A DNA stretch of 38,543 bases. Source: an uncultured Pseudomonadota bacterium. GTDB lineage: Bacteria; Pseudomonadota; Alphaproteobacteria; RUG11792. Below the pieces are notes generated by a model. That model saw nothing but the letters and a program-made list of their open reading frames with translations. It did not search any database and had not been told where the DNA came from. This document shows, one piece after another, positions 9,546 to 18,279 of the stretch. The position numbers and the translations under genes were made by a program. Positions within the stretch are counted from its first letter, which is position 1. The number at the start of each line of letters is the position of its first letter. The stretch covers positions 1 through 38,543 of the forward strand of contig CACXNL010000004.1 of NCBI GenBank assembly GCA_902769055.1. The letters run 5' to 3'.

Positions 9546-9574
9546 TACATAAAATTTTAAGAAAATTTTATGTA
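9546..9574. repeat. 13-bp AT-rich hairpin
   Basis: TACATAAAATTTT, the loop AAG, and its perfect reverse complement form a 13-bp stem. The base composition makes it a cruciform or weak terminator candidate. It sits about 240 bases upstream of the poly-G promoter. Apart from this, the hairpin at 9347 and the repeat at 9417, I see no gene between 9346 and 9812. Confidence 0.5.
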
Positions 9575-9812
9575 AATGGCGATATGTTGTAATTATGTTA
9601 CATGTTTTGTTGATTTCTGAGCATTCATTCAACTAAATGCCTTCCAATTTTCTATAGAAAAGCATCCTTGAACAAACAACGTGGCACATATGAGCTGTCG
9701 ATGGAAACAGAAAAATTATCGCAAATTTTATATATTTAACCCAGAAAATCAAGATCTCTGGTGCAATTTTTATTTTTTTATACGATTTTGGCAAAAAAAG
9801 TTAAAAAATGTG

Positions 9813-9840
9813 TTGACAAAGGTCGCGGGGGGGGGAGAAT
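9813..9840 (+). promoter_or_regulatory. Poly-G spacer promoter, copy 1 (9 G)
   Basis: TTGACA (9813-9818) is followed by eight bases (AAGGTCGC), a run of nine G (9827-9835) and AGAAT. Taking GAGAAT (9835-9840) as the -10 gives a 16-base spacer. The sequence just upstream, TTAAAAAATGTG, is shared with the other copies. The G tract forms most of the spacer, so slippage would change promoter strength. Downstream, GGAAAAGG at 9855-9862 is the ribosome-binding site for the ATG at 9872. Confidence 0.75.
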
Positions 9841-9871
9841 TAACTTGTAGTTTTGGAAAAGGTATTAAAAA

Positions 9872-10501
9872 ATGCAAATGAAGAAAAACAAAGTTCTATT
9901 ATTGAGCGGCACAGTGCTGTTCTCAGTAATGGGCAGTATCGAGAAAGCTAATAGCACAGAAATACAAAACGAGATAAACATCGTCAATAACGAGAAACCT
10001 GTTGTGATAAACAGTGCTGAGGAGGTTAAGGCTCCGAGAACGGAAGATGAAATAAAAGCAGATATCCAGAGGATAAATGAGAAGTTACAGAATGAGGAAA
10101 TTAGTGAAAGAGCTGCGAATAAAGCATTAGGACAACTAGAAAGTGAACTGAAAGACAAAATAGAAGCAAATAAGGCGGAAAAAGAGATCAACGAAAAAAA
10201 CAACAAGAAAAATGATAACGACATAGTAATAAAAGAAGTAAATGAACTTGAATTAAACAAAATATATGAACAGGAAACAGGTCAGAAAGTTCCTGACAGC
10301 GTAAAGCAGATACAGAACGATATAATAAAGAGATTCACCATTGAGACTAAGAAACCTCTTCATGCAACCGTCATAGAGCATGCACCATCAAAAACCTGGT
10401 ACGGCAAAGCATGGAATAAGGTGACACAAATAGTCACAAATGCTTGGAGTAGTATAAAGACTGGATGGAGCAAAGTAAAATCTGTCTTCAAGTGGAAGTA
10501 A
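9872..10501 (+). CDS. Secreted coiled-coil protein with basic Trp-rich tail, poly-G family member 1
   Basis: I do not recognise a described family. The signal peptide (KKNKVLLLSGTVLFSVMGS, cleavage probably after residue ~28 near ANS) closely matches that of the protein at 29862. The middle is rich in Asn, Lys and Glu with a heptad-like helix around EDEIKADIQRINEKLQ and a second around ALGQLESELKDKIEANK. The last ~45 residues change character: basic with evenly spaced Trp (WYGKAWNKV, AWSSIKTGWSKVKSVFKWK), an amphipathic, membrane-active-looking tail. At 209 residues it is about two thirds the length of its paralogue. It is a single-gene unit between a phase-variable-type promoter and a strong terminator. 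An exported surface protein or effector is the likely role. Confidence 0.75.
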   Translation: MQMKKNKVLLLSGTVLFSVMGSIEKANSTEIQNEINIVNNEKPVVINSAEEVKAPRTEDEIKADIQRINEKLQNEEISERAANKALGQLESELKDKIEANKAEKEINEKNNKKNDNDIVIKEVNELELNKIYEQETGQKVPDSVKQIQNDIIKRFTIETKKPLHATVIEHAPSKTWYGKAWNKVTQIVTNAWSSIKTGWSKVKSVFKWK

Positions 10502-10526
10502 ACGGTACTCGGAAGCAAAATATAAG

Positions 10527-10560
10527 GGGCACTATCTGAATGGATGGTGCTCTTTTTTTT
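10527..10560 (+). terminator. Rho-independent terminator
   Basis: GGGCACTATC, the loop TGAATG, and GATGGTGCTC form a 10-bp stem with two G-T pairs, followed by eight T. It ends the transcript of the secreted protein gene at 9872-10501. Confidence 0.85.
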
Positions 10561-10598
10561 GAAGGCAGATATCGCTTCACAGCAACACCGCAGCGAAT

Positions 10599-10625
10599 AG
10601 TGTCGCAGAGATGAGTTGCGACACT
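10599..10625. terminator. 9-bp hairpin between convergent genes
   Basis: AGTGTCGCA, a 9-base loop and TGCGACACT form a perfect stem just after the metalloprotease gene end (10646, minus strand). No clear T run follows on either strand, so its terminator role is tentative. Confidence 0.4.
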
Positions 10626-10645
10626 CTTTACCTAAACAAATTGCA

Positions 10646-12190
10646 TTAAGAAAGCAGATATTCCAGCATCTGGTTAAAACTATCAGGTGTCACTTCGGCT
10701 ACTTGCTCATGTGTTAGTTCGTCCAAAGCCTGCAACACGTGAGGCTTATTTCCTTTTAACTTTATAGCATTGTTCAGTGCCTTTATATGCTCAGACAACC
10801 CACTAAATTCGTTTTGCAGAAACTCCGCTTCCGTGTCATGCATTATTGAACACGCCGTACTTGCCTCACCGTTTTTATCTAGTTGAAACATTGAAAAATA
10901 TTCTCGCCCTTTATTCATCGATGTGTTTATTTGAATGTACTCCGCCTCAATTTGTTCACAAATTTTCGATTGCTCGTCAGTCCAATCCGGATTTTTCTCG
11001 TCGTTATCCGCTTTAAAAAGGTGCTTGAACTTTGTCCTCAAAAGATCGCTCCGCACAATGCAGAATACAGAATTATATAATTCAAACAAACGTTCTATTG
11101 TAAATCCCTCAGACAGCGCTTCGATATACACCGAAACAGCTTCAACATTTGTATTTTTCTTTTTCAGCCCAGTTTTTAGGATATAAGCGTACTCGATTAT
11201 GTGTGCAATTTCATGTATGAGATGCGCTTCTGCACCATCTTGTGAAATATATCCGACTTTTGCCTTGTAATTCTCAGCAACTTTTGCAGGATCTCCCAGC
11301 CTATTGGCAATCTTTTCAAACCACTCATCATATTTCTTCTGATCATCCGGATCCTCGTATTTAAATTTTTTATTATCCTCGCTTTCTTCTTTAATCAATG
11401 TCTCAGATACATTATGAAGTCCATCAATTATAGCTTCCGATACATCATCATCTTCGTAAATAACTCTATACCTCTTTTCTTCACTTTCGATTTCGTGAAA
11501 ATCCGGTTGGTTCTCACATACCTTTTTTATCAAGCCTGAATTATCGAATCCCACTTGTATGTCTTCTATAAGCGAAGCTCCAAAACAGCAATGTGACACT
11601 AAGATATCGTATTCAGCATACTCTGGAAATTTTTCTCTAGCGTGCTGTTTAATAAGTTCGTCTACTTCCTTAGAAGATAATTTCTTGTCTATTTTAATAT
11701 CATCAAGGCGTTCATAGTATTGTCTCGCCAAAGGTCTTATCCTCAAATATGGCGGCGCATCCTCGATACTTTGCACAACAGGAACCATTTCAGATTCTCC
11801 GCCAACAACTTTAGTTTTATAGAAAAGCTGAGCTCGATCAATAGCTGTATTCGCGACATTGAGTAAATATTTTCCAAGCTCGCTATCATTAAACAGTTTT
11901 TTATAAAAAGCCTTTACGTTAGATCTGATTTCTCCAAGATTTATTTGGTTTTCCGCTTGTCTCGATTTTTCAAATTCCCGAAATTTACTCTCAACATCCT
12001 TCAATGGAGGAAGCTGACAGAGTACGTCTAAGGTGTTTTTATCCACCCATTCATATCTATCCCGATGAGCTTTGAAATACTCAATCGGTTCTTTCACAAA
12101 CTCATCGATATCTTTTGTTATATCTACCATAGCTTCCGCATGCATTGGGCAAAGCAATGCAAAGGGCGCCATCAATAATTTCATCTTCAT
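10646..12190 (-). CDS. Secreted zinc metalloprotease (HEIAH), putative effector
   Basis: The ATG at 12190 is preceded by GGAG and opens a signal peptide (MKMKLLMAPFALLCPMHAEA). After a long charged, helical N-terminal region comes AEAHLIHEIAHIIEYAY, in which His326, Glu327 and His330 form an HExxH zinc site. IEALSEGFTIERLF about 30 residues later offers the third ligand Glu (357 or 361), the arrangement of gluzincins. An acidic stretch lies near residues 245-290. I cannot place it in a named peptidase family, and the target is unknown. The 514-residue gene stands alone, convergent to the phase-variable protein at 9872 and divergent from uvrC. A longer in-frame start at 12217 would spoil the signal peptide. 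Confidence 0.7.
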   Translation of the reverse strand: MKMKLLMAPFALLCPMHAEAMVDITKDIDEFVKEPIEYFKAHRDRYEWVDKNTLDVLCQLPPLKDVESKFREFEKSRQAENQINLGEIRSNVKAFYKKLFNDSELGKYLLNVANTAIDRAQLFYKTKVVGGESEMVPVVQSIEDAPPYLRIRPLARQYYERLDDIKIDKKLSSKEVDELIKQHAREKFPEYAEYDILVSHCCFGASLIEDIQVGFDNSGLIKKVCENQPDFHEIESEEKRYRVIYEDDDVSEAIIDGLHNVSETLIKEESEDNKKFKYEDPDDQKKYDEWFEKIANRLGDPAKVAENYKAKVGYISQDGAEAHLIHEIAHIIEYAYILKTGLKKKNTNVEAVSVYIEALSEGFTIERLFELYNSVFCIVRSDLLRTKFKHLFKADNDEKNPDWTDEQSKICEQIEAEYIQINTSMNKGREYFSMFQLDKNGEASTACSIMHDTEAEFLQNEFSGLSEHIKALNNAIKLKGNKPHVLQALDELTHEQVAEVTPDSFNQMLEYLLS

Positions 12191-12346
12191 AATTGCTCCA
12201 ATTGTTCCAAAAAACACGGAGCTATGTTAACACACCTAATACGATAGTGACAAGAAAATAATAGATAAAACTTTATATATCTTAAAATAGTTGACCTGTT
12301 TATTTGTTTTAAACGGGCAACTAAACGAAAGGTGGTACAATAAGCC

Positions 12347-14200
12347 GTGCTTTGGCAAAGTGTCGCAAAAAATTTGAAAGAACTGGAGAAAACAATAAAC
12401 ATAATCAAGACCGCCGCGAGTAATGCTGGGCTAAATCCTGGAGTGTATAAAATGATAGATGAAGCTGGAAAAGTTATATACGTTGGAAAAGCGAAGCATT
12501 TGAAGAACCGGCTACTTTCGTATACGCGCTTTAATCAGCTTGCCAACCGTACGAAGATGATGGTCTCGCATATAAATTCGGTTGAGTTCATCGTTGTAAA
12601 TTCTGAAGTCGAAGCATTACTTCTAGAAAACAATCTAATAAAGCAATTTAAGCCCTTTTATAATGTTTTGCTCAAGGATGACAAAACGTTTCCATATATT
12701 GTTATTGATGATACGCACGAATTTCCGCGAATTTTTAAGTATCGGACGTTAAAACCCAAAGGAAAAAACTTTTTCGGACCATATCCCGCAATATCGGCAC
12801 TCGATGAGACTATTAAAATTATTCAGAAGATTTTTTTGCTTCGAAACTGTACGGATACTTCTTTTGTTCGCCGCGAAAGACCGTGTTTACAATATTTTAT
12901 AAAACGGTGCTCTGCGCCCTGCGTGCATAAAATATCGAAGGAAGAATATGCGGAAAACGTGCAATTTGCGAAAGATTTATTGAATGGAAGGGATGAAGTT
13001 GCACGGAAAACTCTCGCAATACAGATGAATAAAGCTGCTCAAGAACTGAATTTCGAGTTGGCGGCAGTAATTCGAGACAGGATTAAGGCGATAACCGAAA
13101 TTCAGTCGCGGCAGTATATCCAGATTGATAACCTGACTTCGATTGACTTTATAGCTCTGGTTAGCAATTCTGATTGCGCTTCGATTGCGATTACGTTTTT
13201 TAGAGCGGGCAAAAACGTCGGTACGGAAACTTTTTCTATAGAAAATGCGATTGAAACTGAACCGACTGAACTTATGGAGAATTTTATTCTGCAATTTTAC
13301 AAAAATATATTTCCGCCATCTGCAATTGTTACTAATATTGAATTACCAAACGAGGTTGCAGAATGTATAACTCTGTCGTCAGGGAAACCTGTAAAAATTA
13401 TTTTCGGACAAAGTGGCGTCTATAAAAAGATACTTGAAACGACTGAAACAAATGCGAAAATGCGGTTGAAAAAGGAAAGTACCAATCAGTATGCGAGACA
13501 ATTGTGCGAATTGTGTAAGTTTATCGGCGTTGAAAAAATCAATCGAATTGAGACATACGACAATAGCCATATTCAGGGGACGAATGCATGTGGAGTAATG
13601 GTTGTTTTTGAAAATGGCGCTATACAAAAAAATAAAGCTCGGAAATTTAATATCGACGAAAGAACAGCACAAGGTGGCGACGATATTCAGATGATGCGCT
13701 TTTCGCTCGAAAAAAGATTTAAATCAAAAAGAATTCCTGAAATTCCAGAGTTGATTATAATAGATGGTGGAGTAACTCAGCTGCACGTTGCACAAAATGT
13801 TTTGGTGTCGCTCGGGCTTTCCGAAAAAGTTAAAGTGATTGGCATCGCGAAGCAAAATGACCGGAAAATGGGAGATGAAAAGATAGTGTTGGAAAATGGA
13901 GAGGAAGTAATTTTGGGGCACGACAGCGAACTTTTGTCGTTCTTAATAATGTTACGAAACGAGGCGCATAAGACCGCGATAACTTTCCACCGAAAAAAAC
14001 GCTCCAGGAGTATGACAAAATCCGTGTTGGATCAAATAGAATCGGTCGGAAGTGTCAGAAAAAAGCTACTGCTAGAGCATTTCGGTTCGGCGGAGCTCGT
14101 AAAAAAGGCTTCCATTGATGACCTGAAGATGGTAAAAGGTATCGATAGCAGGACGGCTACTTCGATTTTTGAGTTTTTTAATAAGGCGAAAAATGAGTAA
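12347..14200 (+). CDS. uvrC: UvrABC excinuclease subunit C
   Basis: The nuclease that makes both incisions in nucleotide excision repair. The N-terminal GIY-YIG domain is GVYKMIDEAGKVIYVGKAK. The Cys cluster RRERPCLQYFIKRCSAPC follows. The UVR/UvrB-contact region lies around NKAAQELNFELAAVIRDRIKAI. The C-terminal RNase H-like domain carries ETYDNSHIQGTNACGVMVVF and LIIIDGGVTQL, and a tandem helix-hairpin-helix closes the protein. Its 617 residues are normal. The start is a GTG at 12347 with GAAAGGTGG about 12 bases upstream; a later start cannot be excluded for the non-conserved first ~25 residues. The end overlaps pgsA by 8 bases. Confidence 0.96.
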   Translation: MLWQSVAKNLKELEKTINIIKTAASNAGLNPGVYKMIDEAGKVIYVGKAKHLKNRLLSYTRFNQLANRTKMMVSHINSVEFIVVNSEVEALLLENNLIKQFKPFYNVLLKDDKTFPYIVIDDTHEFPRIFKYRTLKPKGKNFFGPYPAISALDETIKIIQKIFLLRNCTDTSFVRRERPCLQYFIKRCSAPCVHKISKEEYAENVQFAKDLLNGRDEVARKTLAIQMNKAAQELNFELAAVIRDRIKAITEIQSRQYIQIDNLTSIDFIALVSNSDCASIAITFFRAGKNVGTETFSIENAIETEPTELMENFILQFYKNIFPPSAIVTNIELPNEVAECITLSSGKPVKIIFGQSGVYKKILETTETNAKMRLKKESTNQYARQLCELCKFIGVEKINRIETYDNSHIQGTNACGVMVVFENGAIQKNKARKFNIDERTAQGGDDIQMMRFSLEKRFKSKRIPEIPELIIIDGGVTQLHVAQNVLVSLGLSEKVKVIGIAKQNDRKMGDEKIVLENGEEVILGHDSELLSFLIMLRNEAHKTAITFHRKKRSRSMTKSVLDQIESVGSVRKKLLLEHFGSAELVKKASIDDLKMVKGIDSRTATSIFEFFNKAKNE

Positions 14201-14747
14201 ATTCCTAAGTAAACTTCTCACCGTACCAAATATACTGACGATTTCGAGGATGCTTTTGTTGCCATTTTTCGCGCTCGGATTTTTTATGAATTCCAAAGCC
14301 GGATTGGTGTTGTCGCTCGCAGTATTTGTTTGCTGTTGTATTTCGGATTTTCTTGACGGCTACTACGCGCGTACGTACAAACAAACAACAAAACTTGGGC
14401 AAATGCTGGATCCACTTGCCGACAAAATCGTCGTATCAATCGCGCTCCTGTTCATAGTCGGCTTCCACGTCGTCTCGCGCTACGCCATCATCCCGGCTTC
14501 GGTCATATTGTGTCGCGAAATTATAATTTCGGGCGTCCGAGATGCTACTGAATTTTCGGGACAAAATTTTAAGACGCTGTTCCTTTCCAAGTTCAAAACT
14601 GCGACACAAATGCTCGCCATTTCTATGGCGATACTTGCCTCAATCCTGAAATCGCAAGGCGTTTCTGCAATTGGCGAAACACTGCTCTGGCTTTCCTCCG
14701 CCATCGCTATCATCTCCGGCTGCATTTACTGTAAACGACAAATGTAA
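14193..14747 (+). CDS. pgsA: CDP-diacylglycerol-glycerol-3-phosphate phosphatidyltransferase
   Basis: Makes phosphatidylglycerol phosphate at the inner membrane. The CDP-alcohol phosphotransferase signature D-x2-DG-x2-AR-x8-G-x3-D-x3-D is complete in SDFLDGYYARTYKQTTK plus LGQMLDPLADK. The N-terminus LLTVPNILTISRM is typical of PgsA. There are about four to five hydrophobic segments and 184 residues. The ATG at 14193 overlaps the uvrC stop, with AAGGCG as ribosome-binding site, so the two genes are coupled; uvrC-pgsA is a common bacterial pairing. Confidence 0.95.
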   Translation: MSKFLSKLLTVPNILTISRMLLLPFFALGFFMNSKAGLVLSLAVFVCCCISDFLDGYYARTYKQTTKLGQMLDPLADKIVVSIALLFIVGFHVVSRYAIIPASVILCREIIISGVRDATEFSGQNFKTLFLSKFKTATQMLAISMAILASILKSQGVSAIGETLLWLSSAIAIISGCIYCKRQM

Positions 14748-14764
14748 TATCTTAAAAAGATTTC

Positions 14765-16111
14765 CTACTTATTGTCCGCTTCTTCTTTCTTTGCGTTATC
14801 AACTGCATTCAGCAAATCATTAGCCTTGCGTTTTATTACCGGATCGTTACTAGACAAAGCGCGTTTTGCATGCACCTGCGCCATTTTAAAATCGCTTGAA
14901 AGAAAAGCTGTTTGAGCCGCGCAATAGCTAGCTTTATGAGATTGGTTAGTCATATCATAAAGTTTTCCAAGCTCATGAAGCGCACTTACGTCGTCATCTT
15001 TAGGCGCCAATGTTCTTTGCAAATACTTTATGGCACTTTCCGCGTTCGACTTTATATTTCCGGCAATCACAGCTTCGGCATATATCACAGCTAAATCTCT
15101 GTGTTCTTTTATTCGTCGTACATTCTGCAACAACTTATGAGCACCTTCCGCTGCCTCATCGCACCGTCTTAAATTTATCAATGACATGCACTTTATTTCA
15201 TTGTAATACGCCAATTGATTCAAGTCGTCTTTCGGCAGTTTGTCGATCAAATTTACCGCTTCTTGATATTTATTCAACCTATACAAAGCTATCGCTCTTG
15301 CATATTGCTCATTCATATCTTTTGGGTTTTTATAAAATTCACGCAAAAACTCATTTTGTATTACTAATGCATTCAATTTCTTCTTTATAGTTTCAAATTT
15401 CGCTTCATATTTCTTCATCAACACTCTCACTTTTTCCGACATTGGTTTATTTTTAAATGCTTCATAATACTGCTTGTATTTCGCAATACGCTTTGAAGAG
15501 TTCGGGTGAGTTGATAAATACTCGTTATACATAAAAGATTTCGCTTCTAATTTTTTATGAACAGCCAAACAGCCATCAAATACATACCACCCCAGTTTTT
15601 TTAGCGCTTCTGCTGCCTTTGTATCAGCAATCGCCTCTTTTTGCCTCAATTTGCTAAGAGCCATCCCCTGGCTCATTGCTTGCCCACCCAAAACGCCTGC
15701 GACGAGCGGGTCTGGATTACCCGTAACAGCAGTCATTGCTATCCCTATTAGCGCTGGGACAAGTCCAGCCTTCATAAAATCCCTCGTATGAGATATGTAA
15801 AGCTGAATATGTCTCCCTTCTATATGCCCAACTTCGTGCGCCAGGATCGCAATCAACTCCTTGTAGCTCGAGCTTTGTATAATGGCGCCTGCATTAACGA
15901 CTATGTCTCCGCTTTGAATTGCTGCCGCATTTATTGTTTGATCACTTGATATATATACCTTTATTTCGTTCTTATACCCCATCGCATTTTTTATGTTGTT
16001 CACAATGTCGGATAAAAACACCTCCGCTTCATCATCCACGACAATGTAATCGCCGGCGAACACCGAAAAAATCGAAAAATATAACAACAGTACGCTGTAT
16101 ATCCTTTTCAT
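14765..16111 (-). CDS. Periplasmic M48 metalloprotease with TPR-like C-terminus (BepA/YfgC-like)
   Basis: A signal peptide (residues 1-19, ending VFAG) leads into an M48 peptidase domain with AILAHEVGHIEGRH (His92, Glu93, His96) and the third ligand Glu in RQKEAIADTKAAEAL. A glycine-rich hydrophobic loop (GIAMTAVTGNPDPLVAGVLGG) precedes it, as in BepA. The C-terminal half is a chain of TPR-like helices. Family members cut misassembled outer-membrane proteins and help LptD assembly. At 448 residues the length is normal. Its start overlaps the rne stop by 4 bases (ATGA), so it is translated with rne. Confidence 0.88.
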   Translation of the reverse strand: MKRIYSVLLLYFSIFSVFAGDYIVVDDEAEVFLSDIVNNIKNAMGYKNEIKVYISSDQTINAAAIQSGDIVVNAGAIIQSSSYKELIAILAHEVGHIEGRHIQLYISHTRDFMKAGLVPALIGIAMTAVTGNPDPLVAGVLGGQAMSQGMALSKLRQKEAIADTKAAEALKKLGWYVFDGCLAVHKKLEAKSFMYNEYLSTHPNSSKRIAKYKQYYEAFKNKPMSEKVRVLMKKYEAKFETIKKKLNALVIQNEFLREFYKNPKDMNEQYARAIALYRLNKYQEAVNLIDKLPKDDLNQLAYYNEIKCMSLINLRRCDEAAEGAHKLLQNVRRIKEHRDLAVIYAEAVIAGNIKSNAESAIKYLQRTLAPKDDDVSALHELGKLYDMTNQSHKASYCAAQTAFLSSDFKMAQVHAKRALSSNDPVIKRKANDLLNAVDNAKKEEADNK

Positions 16112-18021
16112 TCGAATATCTTTCTCAGCCAGCCTTTTTTCTTTGCTTCACTTGCTGGAACACTGTCGTGCGAATTAACATCACCTACCGTCTCGCCCTC
16201 TGAAGGCATATCTGGTTTCTTATCTGCCTCACTTCTCGTAGCATCGAGAACACCAACAACTTCAGGCTTCTTCACACGAGGTTTTCTGTACTGTATAGGT
16301 CGTTTTTTATCGGCGCTATCTTGTTCTTCAGCAGGCTTCACCCCAATGTTTTTTGTCTTCAAACTTTTCTTTATTTTCGGCTTTTGGGGTTCAATAGTGG
16401 TACTTTTTTCAGAAACCTCTACAGATTTTCTCTTTGCTTGCTTTCGCCTCATTAACTCATCGGCGCTATACTCTTTCACTATAATCTTGCACTCCATTGC
16501 GGACATAACCTTGTTCCTTACAATCTCTACAGAAACGCCATAGTTTCGCTCCATTTCAATAAGTAGATTGCGTTTGCGATTTAAAATAAACAGATCTACC
16601 CCTGGTGCAACTTCCACAATTACAGATTTCGCAGTCTTCTTTACTAGAAAATTTTCTATTTTTCTCATCACAGACAAAGCGACAATATCATTTGCCAAAA
16701 CTTTTCCGGAACCGGAACAATGGGTACATTGGATAAATGTCGCATCTGCCAAACTTGTCCGTAGCCTCTGACGCGAAATTTCAAACAAACCGAATTGCGA
16801 TATTTTTCCAAATTGAACATTAGAATAGTCGCTCTTCATTGCATCATGCATAGCCTTTTCGACTTTCTCTTGAGCTTTATGATCAAGCATATCTATGAAA
16901 TCTACGACGATGATTCCCCCAATATCTCGCAAACGGATTTGTCGACCAATTTCATTAGCGGCTTCCAAGTTAGTTTTCAGTGCTGTTACCTCAATATCTC
17001 TCTCATGTTTCGATCTGCCGGAATTTACATCTATCGCCGTCAATGCCTCTGTTGTATTTATAACGATGGTTCCCCCAGAAGGTAAAGGAATTGTTGGCTC
17101 AAGGATTTTATCGATCTTATCTTCAATTTCGTACTTGTGGAACAAAGGCGCATTGGAATCGTTATATAGTTCAATTTTCTTCACGTGGGTAGGCGTATAC
17201 ATTTTCATAAACGCCCTAGCTTCGTTGTAAGCCCCCTTTCCTTGAATAATAACTTTATCCATAGTGCGCTGATATAAATCCCTTATAGTGCGCTTAATAA
17301 TATCGCCTTCCTCGTGAATTAACTCAGGAGCGGTTGAACTGGTTATCTTTTCCCGTAATTCTCCCCAAAGTCTGCAAAGATACTCCATATCGCGCTTAAG
17401 CTCCGATTTTGTTCTTTTTTCTCCAGCGGTGCGAACTATACAATTCATCCCCTCGGGAATATCCAACGATTCAATTATTTTTCTCAGTCTCTCTTTCTCA
17501 GCAGTTTCTATGCGCCTCGAAATAAAGTGTCCCTTCCCTCTTGGAGGATTTGGAACAAGAACACAATACTTTCCTGGCAAAGTTATAAAAGTCGTAAAAA
17601 ATGCACACTTGTTTCCACGAATTTCCTTTTCAGCTTGAACCAATACCACCTGATTTACTGAAATAACTTCCTGAATTTTCAGTTGACGTTTCAGATATGT
17701 TTTTCCATCCGCCACACTTTCATTGCCCTCTTCCTCATTCTCGTCCTTGCTAATTTCTACCGATTTCAGAACGCTCTGATTAAAGTAATCATAGTGAATT
17801 TCGGTAAGAGGCAGAAAACCATTCTTTTCTCCGCCGTAATCTATAAAAGCAGCCTGAATCGAGGGTTCTATCCTAACGATTTTCGCAAGATATATGTTCC
17901 CTCTTATGTTCTTTTTTCCAGAATATTCAGCCTCAAAATCCTCAAGTTTTCCGTCCTCCCCGATAACAGCAATGCGCGTCTCATCATTGTAATGCGCATC
18001 TATTAGTAATTTTCCCGCCAT
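16108..18021 (-). CDS. rne: Ribonuclease E/G family endoribonuclease
   Basis: The main mRNA-decay and rRNA-processing endonuclease. The S1 domain is near the N-terminus (GNIYLAKIVRIEPSIQAAFI). The catalytic DNase I-like region holds AIDVNSGRSKHERDIE and GGIIVVDFIDM with the two metal-binding Asp. The zinc-link Cys pair is CTHCSGSG. After about residue 530 only a short, Lys/Arg-rich, low-complexity tail of about 110 residues remains, so the long scaffold of enterobacterial RNase E is absent. The ATG at 18021 (MAGKLLIDAHYNDETRIAV) with GAGG upstream is preferred to the TTG at 18030. Length is 637 residues. Confidence 0.95.
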   Translation of the reverse strand: MAGKLLIDAHYNDETRIAVIGEDGKLEDFEAEYSGKKNIRGNIYLAKIVRIEPSIQAAFIDYGGEKNGFLPLTEIHYDYFNQSVLKSVEISKDENEEEGNESVADGKTYLKRQLKIQEVISVNQVVLVQAEKEIRGNKCAFFTTFITLPGKYCVLVPNPPRGKGHFISRRIETAEKERLRKIIESLDIPEGMNCIVRTAGEKRTKSELKRDMEYLCRLWGELREKITSSTAPELIHEEGDIIKRTIRDLYQRTMDKVIIQGKGAYNEARAFMKMYTPTHVKKIELYNDSNAPLFHKYEIEDKIDKILEPTIPLPSGGTIVINTTEALTAIDVNSGRSKHERDIEVTALKTNLEAANEIGRQIRLRDIGGIIVVDFIDMLDHKAQEKVEKAMHDAMKSDYSNVQFGKISQFGLFEISRQRLRTSLADATFIQCTHCSGSGKVLANDIVALSVMRKIENFLVKKTAKSVIVEVAPGVDLFILNRKRNLLIEMERNYGVSVEIVRNKVMSAMECKIIVKEYSADELMRRKQAKRKSVEVSEKSTTIEPQKPKIKKSLKTKNIGVKPAEEQDSADKKRPIQYRKPRVKKPEVVGVLDATRSEADKKPDMPSEGETVGDVNSHDSVPASEAKKKGWLRKIFE

Positions 18022-18217
18022 ATGCAGCAATCCTCAAAAATCAAAATCCAGAGAACCTTAAGCAGGACGACTAATCCAGACTATTTGTTCTCAAAAAAGC
18101 CTCTTCAAACAACTCAAGATCGTTATATCGCCTATTCAAACATCGAATAACAACCCGCTCTCAGCATACCACACTTCTCATAAGTCGCGAGCAACTGCAA
18201 ATACAACTAGAGAGAGT

Positions 18218-18246
18218 TTGACCCCTTTAAAATTTTGTAATATCAT
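18218..18246 (+). promoter_or_regulatory. Promoter of the Cys-rich secreted protein
   Basis: TTGACC (18218-18223), a 17-base spacer and TATCAT (18241-18246) lie 33 bases before the ATG at 18280. The predicted start site near 18253 supports use of this ATG. The remaining 18022-18217 contains no feature I can support. Confidence 0.55.
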
Positions 18247-18279
18247 CAATCCGTTTTTAGTTTTAGGAAAGTTTGTCTT

